DNA of 64,000 nucleotides from Plantactinospora sp. KBS50. GTDB lineage: Bacteria; Actinomycetota; Actinomycetes; Mycobacteriales; Micromonosporaceae. The stretch is from the NCBI RefSeq assembly GCF_002285795.1, contig NZ_CP022961.1, forward strand, positions 4,282,001 to 4,346,000. Direction: 5' to 3'. A model generated the notes under the pieces. The model saw only the letters and a program-made list of their open reading frames with translations, ran no database searches and was not told the DNA's origin. This document shows, piece after piece, positions 57,893-64,000 of this stretch (position 1 is the first letter of the stretch; each line of letters opens with the position of its first letter). Made by a program: the position numbers and the translations under genes.

Positions 57893-58963
57893 TCAGAACA
57901 TCACCGCCAGACCGAAGAAGCGGCCCTCGTCCTTCAGCGGCCCGAGACGCTGCCGGTCGCTGTCGCGCACGGTTCGGATGAGGTCGCCCAGCCGGGTGCC
58001 TTGTATCCACGCGCACTGCGGACCGGTCAGCTCGGCCGGTCGAGCCAGCAATGTCTGCCAGAATTCGTCGTCGAGCGGCGGGGTATCTCCCATCCGCTCG
58101 GGCGAGTAGAGGACCTCGGCCGCGCGGTTGTCGGCTATCGCAGCGCGCAGCAGGTCCACGGCCCGGGACCACCAGGGGTTGGGGAACCAGGCAGAGGCGT
58201 AGATGATCCCCGACAGGCCCGTATACCAGAGGGCACGACGGGCGCCGATGAGATCAGTGACCTTGACGTGTGTCGTGACCTTGCGCATCACGTCGTCGGC
58301 GTACTCGTCCCACGTCTCGCCGAGAACCTCGCTGGCGGTCACCGTCGAGCCGCCCACGGTCAGTTCACGGTCCGGGTCCTGCATAAGCTCGACCAACGCC
58401 GCGATGTGGTCGGGCACCGAGCGTCGGTCGTAGACGATTTCGGTACCCGGCTGGGTGATCGAGTTGGGTAGGATGTCGTCGAGCATGTCGCGGACATCCA
58501 GGGCGGTGCTGATGTTCAGCCGCATCATGATGTCGTCGGGGATCCCGAAGCCCTGCTCGCGGCCGTCGAGGAACACGTCGATTCGAGCGGACTCGTCGGG
58601 GTCGACGTCGGCCAGCACCTTCCAGTTGGCGTCCAGCAGCTCGTAGTGTTCGCGCCGGGCGCGGCGCTCTTCAGCCTGCACCTCAGGATCGTCCGGATCT
58701 TTGCCCAGCTGTTCGAGGCGCTGGTGGCGTTCGACTCCGGCGTGGACATCCTCAAGTGCGGTGTTGCGCCAGCAGAGCACGGTCAGGCCAACCGCCGCAG
58801 CGTCCAACAGTTGGTCGCGGTCGCGCAGGTCGAGGCCGTAGTCCCCGGCCCACTCCAGCCACCTGTCGTCGCTGAGCCATCCATCCGGCGGGGCGATCTT
58901 CGGCCGGCGCGTGTGCTGCGTGGCACCTCGACGTCGTGCCGCTTGCTGCTTTCGACTAGCCAT
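57893..58963 (-). CDS. Conserved hypothetical protein, 356 aa
   Basis: ATG 58963 (MASRKQQAARRRGATQHTRR) is chosen over a GTG 33 nt upstream because GGAAGG precedes it at good spacing. The basic N-terminal tail could bind nucleic acid; the rest is mixed and acidic, with DRWLEWAGDYGLDLRDRDQL and a Trp-rich segment (ASAWFPNPWWSRAVDLLRAA). Family not recognised. It precedes the deaminase toxin by 66 bp in the same direction and diverges from the Argonaute operon, so either association is possible. Confidence 0.65.
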   Translation of the reverse strand: MASRKQQAARRRGATQHTRRPKIAPPDGWLSDDRWLEWAGDYGLDLRDRDQLLDAAAVGLTVLCWRNTALEDVHAGVERHQRLEQLGKDPDDPEVQAEERRARREHYELLDANWKVLADVDPDESARIDVFLDGREQGFGIPDDIMMRLNISTALDVRDMLDDILPNSITQPGTEIVYDRRSVPDHIAALVELMQDPDRELTVGGSTVTASEVLGETWDEYADDVMRKVTTHVKVTDLIGARRALWYTGLSGIIYASAWFPNPWWSRAVDLLRAAIADNRAAEVLYSPERMGDTPPLDDEFWQTLLARPAELTGPQCAWIQGTRLGDLIRTVRDSDRQRLGPLKDEGRFFGLAVMF

Positions 58964-59244
58964 CGCGCCTTCCGTTGTCAGATCACCCGCAACCACCGGT
59001 CGGTCATCGCATCGATGGTATGCACATGTTCGGGGTGCAAGAGCAGAGCCTCGGCCTGAAGGCCCGCTTCCTGTGACAGGGAACGGAGTTGTCGGTGGCC
59101 CCGCCTACGCTGAGTCGAGTCGGGTTCGGCTTCAGAGTAAGGATCAACGCATGGCGTGGGACTGTGCCGCTCAGCGGCCTCGGCTCGGCGGATTCGACCC
59201 TGGTGCGGCGCGGCCATTTGACCGGATTACGGAGCTGTGACCGG

Positions 59245-60558
59245 ATGCCGAAGCGCAGCGTTCAACAGCGCGCGGGGTTCCGGGGTGAGGCGTTCGTGGA
59301 CAAGGCCGTCTCCGATGCTGGCCACGTATGGAACGACACCCGGCGTGACTTCGCCATTGACGGACAGATCGAGTTCGTGGATACCGATCGGGAGGTCACC
59401 GGGGTCGCTGTCCTAGCCCAGGTGAAAGCCACCGAAGTCGGGTTCTCCGGCGACTCGGCGACCGGGTTCGCCTTCCGCTGCGAGGCCGACCACATCGCCT
59501 ACTGGACGCGGCTGGGCCGGCCAGTCGTGCTGATCTGCGTCGACCTGCGCGTCGACCAGGCGTGGTGGAAGCGCGTCGACACCTGGTTCGCCGATCCGGA
59601 ACGTCGGGCGCGGCGTGTTGTGCGGTTTGACAAAATAGCCGACCGCTTCGACCCCGACTCGTTCAGCAAGCTTTCGGCTCTCGGCGTGCCGATCGGAGAA
59701 CCGCTGCCGCGGTTGGAGGGCAGCGAGCGCCTCGTGTCCAACCTGCTTGTGATCGACCGCTTCGCGTCGAAGATCTACGAGGCGTCAACGCCATGCCGCG
59801 ACCGCGGCGATGCCTGGGAGCGGATGCGCGCCAACGGCAACCAGTTCGAGGGCGGCTTCTTGCTGTCCGGCGGGAAAATCTACTCGATGTGCCCGCTCGA
59901 CCACGGCCCGCTCGCCGTGCTGTGCGACGGTCCAGTGAGCGCCATCCCGACCGAGGCATGGTCGGGCACCGACGACCCCGCCCTGCAGCGCCGCTTCGTG
60001 TCCCTGCTCAACTTCACGCTGCGCTCGGCCTACCATCCCGACCTGGTTTGGCACCCCAGGAAGAGCGTCGTCTACATGCAGGCCCCACCGGACCGCTCCA
60101 ACCGAAAGATCAAGGGGCGCTACCGGGGAGCGAAGGGGCGTAGCTTCTTCACCCCATACCGTGGCAAGGACGACGACACCAAGACCATGTTCTGCCGCCA
60201 TTACGCCGCCGGGCTGTACTTCCGACGCTGGGGCGGGACGTGGTATCTGGAGATCAACCCCACCTACCACTTCACGATCGACGGGCGGCGCGAGTCGCTG
60301 TTCGACGCCGAGTACGTCAAGAAGATCAAGCGCCTGGAGCACAACAACGCGGTCTACCAACTGGTGCGTGCCTGGGCCGACTACCTGCAAGGCGAGGACA
60401 CCCTGTTTAGAACCCGGGACGAGCGCATCCGCTTCGGCAGGCTGCTGGAGCTGGACTGCGACGCGGCAATCGACGAGACCGTCTGGATCCCGCAGGAACC
60501 GGCCCCTACATCCGGCACGGCCGGCCTCGCCCAAGGGCTATGGGAGCTGCCGTCATGA
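59245..60558 (+). CDS. DUF4365-type nuclease with probable APAZ domain (DREN-APAZ-like)
   Basis: The protein of 437 aa begins MPKRSVQQRAGFRGEAFVD. The N-terminal domain has DFAIDGQIEF and VAVLAQVKATE, giving Asp39, Glu43 and the Q-x-K at 59-61, the PD-(D/E)XK nuclease pattern of DUF4365. The C-terminal 260 residues (YHFTIDGRRESLF, then RLEHNNAVYQLVRAWADYL) resemble the APAZ domain that partners short Argonautes. Together this matches the DREN-APAZ effector of SPARDA systems, which degrades DNA and RNA once its Argonaute partner binds a guide-matched target. ATG 59245 lies at the start of the conserved region. The stop overlaps the Argonaute start (ATGA). The APAZ call is less certain than the nuclease call. 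Confidence 0.78.
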   Translation: MPKRSVQQRAGFRGEAFVDKAVSDAGHVWNDTRRDFAIDGQIEFVDTDREVTGVAVLAQVKATEVGFSGDSATGFAFRCEADHIAYWTRLGRPVVLICVDLRVDQAWWKRVDTWFADPERRARRVVRFDKIADRFDPDSFSKLSALGVPIGEPLPRLEGSERLVSNLLVIDRFASKIYEASTPCRDRGDAWERMRANGNQFEGGFLLSGGKIYSMCPLDHGPLAVLCDGPVSAIPTEAWSGTDDPALQRRFVSLLNFTLRSAYHPDLVWHPRKSVVYMQAPPDRSNRKIKGRYRGAKGRSFFTPYRGKDDDTKTMFCRHYAAGLYFRRWGGTWYLEINPTYHFTIDGRRESLFDAEYVKKIKRLEHNNAVYQLVRAWADYLQGEDTLFRTRDERIRFGRLLELDCDAAIDETVWIPQEPAPTSGTAGLAQGLWELPS

Positions 60559-62009
60559 GAGCCCACGTGCTGCACGAGCCGCAACTGGAGTTCCGCGCCG
60601 GCAACCGGCATATCGACCCTCGCTACGGCATCAGCGCCTACGGACCCGCCGACGCCGAGTCTCCCTCCGCGCCGCGCCAGATCCCGATCGCCTTCATCGG
60701 CCCCTCCCACGCGGTCGACGGCATCCGTCGCTGGCTGCAGCGCTGCCGAGAACAGATCGAGGCCAAGAACGCCAAACCAGGACAAGAGAACCTGCACCAG
60801 CCCTTTCCTGGATTCAGCCCCGACAGCGAGTTCGGGTCCGAACTCGTCTTCGACGACGCACTGGTCCGGGAGATCCCCGAGCGGCAGCTACGCCGCCTGG
60901 CGCGTGCCGACACCGCCTCCGCCACCGCCGAAGCGGTGCAGACCTACGCAGACGCCGCCCGGTCGCTGGCTGAGACCGGACGCTGCCGGGTCATCGTCTG
61001 CGCCCGCCCAGAGGAGCTGCTGGACCGCGAGTCCCGCCCGCCGGCAGCCGAGGACGATGGCGCCGACCACGACCGTGATCCCGACGAGCGCGAGAGCAGC
61101 GGCGACTTCCACGACCTACTCAAAGCCGCCGCCCTCTCACTGCCGGCACCGCTGCAGCTAATGCGCAAGGAAACCTGGACCGGGCAGCCGACCAAAAACA
61201 GCGGACAGGCGGCCCGGCCGTTGCAGGACGAGGCCACGAGGGCGTGGAACCTGCACACCGCCTTGTACTACAAGGCCGGTGGGACGCCCTGGCGGATGCA
61301 GCGACACACCTCGGACCTGGCGACCTGCTACGTCGGTATCAGCTTCTATCGAACCACCAGCGGCCAGGAGCTGCACACCGCCGTTGCGCAGGTGTTCAAC
61401 GAGCGCGGTGACGGCGTCGTCGTGCGTGGCGGCACCGCGCAAATCTCCAAGACCGACCGCCAGCCCCACTTGGCGCAGGCCGACGCCCGGCGCCTGTTGG
61501 TCGACGCCTTGGCCGAGTACCGCGGAACTCATGGCCACCAGCCCGCGCGTATTGTGATCCACAAGTCCTCCAGCTTTACCGATACGGAGGTGGAGGGCTT
61601 CCACGCCGCCGCCGACGAGCGCGACATCGACCATCTGGAGATGCTGTGGATCCAGCGGAGAGGCGCCCCACACCTGTTCCGCACCGGACAGCTCCCGCCG
61701 CTGCGCGGTACCTCGGTCCAGTTGGACCAGCGCTCGCTGCTGCTGTACACCCGCGGATCGGTGCCGTACTTCCGCACCTACCCCGGCATGTATGTACCGC
61801 AACCACTGCTCATCCGGCCCGAGTCGGCTAACACCGACCTGCTGGCCGCCGGCACCGACGTACTCGCGTTATCAAAGATGAACTGGAACAACGCCCAGCT
61901 CGACGAACGCGACCCGCTCACGCTGCGGACCGCGTACCGGGTGGGTGCCATCCTCAAGCACGTACCTGATGGCGCTCGCATCGCCACCCGCTACGCCTAC
62001 TACATGTAG
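60555..62009 (+). CDS. Short prokaryotic Argonaute (MID-PIWI)
   Basis: The protein has 484 aa, the size of short pAgos without N and PAZ domains. GGGAG precedes ATG 60555, which overlaps the upstream stop. The start HVLHEPQLEFRAG is typical. The MID part includes RCRVIVCARPEELL and LSLPAPLQLMRKETW; the MID-PIWI hinge is LHTALYYKAGGTPWRM; the PIWI part has CYVGISFYRTTSG, ARIVIHKSSSFTDTEVEGF, LLLYTRGSVPYFRTYPGMYV and ALSKMNWNN. The position of the first catalytic Asp is Ser (GIS), so the slicer tetrad is incomplete, as expected for short pAgos that sense targets and activate a partner. It should bind a guide and recognise invading nucleic acid. Confidence 0.88.
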   Translation: MRAHVLHEPQLEFRAGNRHIDPRYGISAYGPADAESPSAPRQIPIAFIGPSHAVDGIRRWLQRCREQIEAKNAKPGQENLHQPFPGFSPDSEFGSELVFDDALVREIPERQLRRLARADTASATAEAVQTYADAARSLAETGRCRVIVCARPEELLDRESRPPAAEDDGADHDRDPDERESSGDFHDLLKAAALSLPAPLQLMRKETWTGQPTKNSGQAARPLQDEATRAWNLHTALYYKAGGTPWRMQRHTSDLATCYVGISFYRTTSGQELHTAVAQVFNERGDGVVVRGGTAQISKTDRQPHLAQADARRLLVDALAEYRGTHGHQPARIVIHKSSSFTDTEVEGFHAAADERDIDHLEMLWIQRRGAPHLFRTGQLPPLRGTSVQLDQRSLLLYTRGSVPYFRTYPGMYVPQPLLIRPESANTDLLAAGTDVLALSKMNWNNAQLDERDPLTLRTAYRVGAILKHVPDGARIATRYAYYM

Positions 62010-62230
62010 ATCAGGCGTCGCTGTCCGGAGTCAGTGTCAGCCGCGGGCCCCTCTCTCGGGGCGCTTTCGCGCTCAACGCTGACGGGTCCTGCGTCGTGAC
62101 GGTGCCCTCGGGGCACGTTTTGCAGGACTGCGCGGCGGCTCTTCCAGCCCTGCTTCGGTCTGGGGTCGACAGCTCGTAGCGATGGGCGGTAAGACAATCG
62201 CGGGGCCGTCCGCTGGCGGTCTTTCCTTCG

Positions 62231-63403
62231 ATGCCCTCGCCGGAGGCTCCAATCTCTGCGGACCGCTACATCACAGAGGTCACCCGACGCCGCCTGCTCG
62301 ACGGCTTGGGTTGGCTGCGCGACACCGTGCCGAATGGCATTCGGGAGTTCCTGACGCCGGCGCACACCTTCTGGAGCGGCGCCCTGCCCGAGACCGACTT
62401 CCTCGCCCGGCTCTACGACCTCGATCAGCTGCCCAGCCACGACTCCCGGTACACCACAGCGTTTCAGGACATCGTCCAGCACCGCGTCATGAACGAGGAT
62501 TGGGAGGACGACTGGATATTCAGCGACCCGCGGTTCGGCCTGGCCGACAACGACGAGGCGCTGCTGCGGCTCCTCGCCGAAATGCTGCACCCAGCCGTGC
62601 GCACCGACCCGGCCGAGGTCGATCGGCTGCGCGAATTCCTCAACGACGTGCTGGTTCATGATGGCTATGAGCTGGTCCAAGTCGATGACATCAGCGGCGC
62701 CCCACTTTTCGCCCCACGCCGCATCGGTGGCGGCGTCCGCGGCACCATGAAGAACCTGATCTTCGCCGCGATAGGGCCCAAGCCCGACATCATGCTGGTC
62801 GATGCGATCAACAACGATCTACGCATCACCGGTAACGTGCAGGGTTGCCTTATGTACGACCGGCCGCTGGCCGCGCACGGGCTGACCTGGGCCGAGCTGA
62901 CCGCTTGGTGGGCCGACCGGGAAGGCATGACCGGGGCGGATGCGCGGGAAGTCTCCTCAAGCCTTTACCGGCGGCTGGACCGCTCACTGGGCGACAACGA
63001 CGCCGAACGGCGGGTCCTGCGCACCTACGCCGACCGATACCTGCGGCTGGGCCCGGACATTCCGGCGTTGGTCCCGCAGGTCTACCTGCACTACGACCCG
63101 CACGTACGCAGCCACTACCGGCCCGGCGCAGCGCCGTTGCCGCGCCAGCGGATGGACTTCCTGATGCTCCTGCCACACTGGGCCCGCGTGGTGATCGAGT
63201 GCGATGGCCGTCAGCACTACGCCGACGACAACGGCCGCGCCAGCCCACGGAGGTACGCCGAGATGGTGGCCGAAGACCGCGAGCTGCGGCTGACTGGCTA
63301 CGAGGTATACCGTTTCGGTGGCGCCGAGCTCATCGATGGCCCGGACACAGCACGTCGGCTCAACACTTTCTTCGACCGGCTCGCCGACCGGCACCCTGCC
63401 TGA
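62231..63403 (+). CDS. AbiJ-type N-terminal domain fused to a DUF559-like nuclease
   Basis: The protein has 390 aa. Residues about 1-150 (ALPETDFLARLYDLDQLPSH, FQDIVQHRVMNEDWEDDWIF, LLRLLAEMLHPAVRTDPAEV) match the AbiJ N-terminal domains found in abortive-infection proteins. The C terminus has RQRMDFLML, then VVIECDGRQHYAD and EDRELRLTGYEVYRFGGAEL: Asp309, Glu323, Asp325 and His329 fit the DUF559/Vsr-like PD-(D/E)XK nuclease. It lies 221 bp after the Argonaute gene in the same direction with no terminator visible. It could be an independent Abi gene or an added effector of the Argonaute module. Confidence 0.82.
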   Translation: MPSPEAPISADRYITEVTRRRLLDGLGWLRDTVPNGIREFLTPAHTFWSGALPETDFLARLYDLDQLPSHDSRYTTAFQDIVQHRVMNEDWEDDWIFSDPRFGLADNDEALLRLLAEMLHPAVRTDPAEVDRLREFLNDVLVHDGYELVQVDDISGAPLFAPRRIGGGVRGTMKNLIFAAIGPKPDIMLVDAINNDLRITGNVQGCLMYDRPLAAHGLTWAELTAWWADREGMTGADAREVSSSLYRRLDRSLGDNDAERRVLRTYADRYLRLGPDIPALVPQVYLHYDPHVRSHYRPGAAPLPRQRMDFLMLLPHWARVVIECDGRQHYADDNGRASPRRYAEMVAEDRELRLTGYEVYRFGGAELIDGPDTARRLNTFFDRLADRHPA

Positions 63404-63533
63404 TCGCCGCTCAGGCATCACCTTGCGGAAACCGAAGCAGCGGACCCCGGCAACACCGGCGAGCATCGCCTTCCTGCCGTCAGGGCTGTCGTGCTGCTGC
63501 GGTTCGCACCGCCCCGGACATTGGCGGTTTGCC

Positions 63534-64000
63534 ATGATGGACCGCATGCCGCCGAAGACCCTTCACCCACCATGGCCGCCGGCCATCATCGAGAGCATCG
63601 CCGACGTTCTGGCCAGCACAGACTGGCCGGGCTTGACCAGAAGCGAGATCACCAAACTGCTGGCGATGCTGCGCATCGCCGATGTCGAGGCGCCCAACAA
63701 GCGGACCCGGCTGTGGGGGCGCTGCACAACCAACAGCTACGCGACGGTGCCAGCAACTGCGTTATCCGGTTCATCACCGAGGCGATGGCGCCAGGCCGCC
63801 ACCTGCAAGACCAGCCGCGATTCGACGCGCTGCGCGACGCCCTCGCCGAACCGCTGTCGCTGGTCGGGCTGCGAGTGAACGACGAGGGTAAAATGGCTCG
63901 CGCGGCCGGCACCGCCACCACCCTCGACGAGGTCGCGCGCTTGGCCGGACGGCTGCGAACCGAGTTGCACCGCCGCGGCGTGCACGAGCAAGTGGTGCGC
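63534..64000 (+). CDS. TIGR02391 (Ymh)-like protein, runs off the window, one-base frame break
   Basis: The N-terminal part reads TDWPGLTRSEITKLLAMLRI and NKRTRLWG; then the frame shifts in the run GGGGG at 63715-63719 and continues one frame over as LHNQQLRDGASNCVIRFITE and AMAPGRHLQDQPRFDALRDA, then LRTELHRRGVHEQVV at the edge. One extra G gives a continuous protein typical of TIGR02391, a family often found in restriction and abortive-infection loci. ATG 63534 is followed directly by a second ATG. The 3' end is outside the window. Confidence 0.75.

Noticed and set aside
60555..62009. A target-cleaving (long) Argonaute
   Set aside because: The protein is too short for N and PAZ domains and the first catalytic Asp position is Ser.

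Overview
The window is high-GC DNA with actinobacterial features: frequent GTG starts, ATGA/GTGA gene overlaps, leaderless promoters, NRPS genes and many regulators. It most resembles a filamentous actinomycete, possibly Micromonosporaceae; the family is an inference. It falls into three parts: an ordered left third, a middle broken up by mobile elements, and a right end that looks like a defence island.

Left third (1-30010). Two NRPS genes (C-A-PCP each) open the window. The first carries a complete lantibiotic-dehydratase-like (LanB) domain fused after its carrier domain. After a hypothetical gene and an AraC regulator comes a sulfatase locus. A ROK repressor and a sulfatase point left. A long rightward operon encodes a family-5 lipoprotein, two permeases, a fused double ATPase, two DUF202 membrane proteins, two more sulfatases and a formylglycine-generating enzyme (FGE), and ends in a clear terminator. 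The FGE would activate all three sulfatases, so import, desulfation and enzyme activation are encoded together. Two small regulated units follow: a TioE-like MerR regulator divergent from an erythromycin-esterase-like protein, and a TetR regulator divergent from an ABC exporter with an operator palindrome between them.

Middle (30011-55400). Remains of an NRPS cluster lie in three places, with one MFS transporter. Mixed in are serine-recombinase fragments in three places and IS3 and ISAs1 remnants. Two 1020-bp IS5-type elements of identical length and identical transposase lie in inverted orientation. A second IS5-type element is interrupted by an IS110 element, and an IS1380 transposase lies further right. 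Between the inverted IS copies lie small genes of the kind found in toxin-immunity arrays (an ADP-ribosylation/crystallin-J1-type protein, DUF2716, broken DUF2199, barstar), a GT87 glycosyltransferase, and remnants of a NADAR protein and of a CBASS nucleotidyltransferase. A DUF4279 gene lies just outside. Near the right of this part are an IMP dehydrogenase of the Tritrichomonas type and a dead TauD dioxygenase.

Right end (52958-64000). A DddA-like deaminase toxin with an Imm1 immunity gene lies beside a three-gene run: a DUF4365-type nuclease with a probable APAZ region, a short catalytically degenerate prokaryotic Argonaute, and an AbiJ-type protein with a C-terminal nuclease domain. A TIGR02391-like gene follows at the edge. 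The first two match the SPARDA type of short-Argonaute defence; the third may be an accessory effector.

Seven reading-frame breaks in this window are all single-base losses, several in G or C runs. Several of the genes called broken may therefore be intact in the organism.
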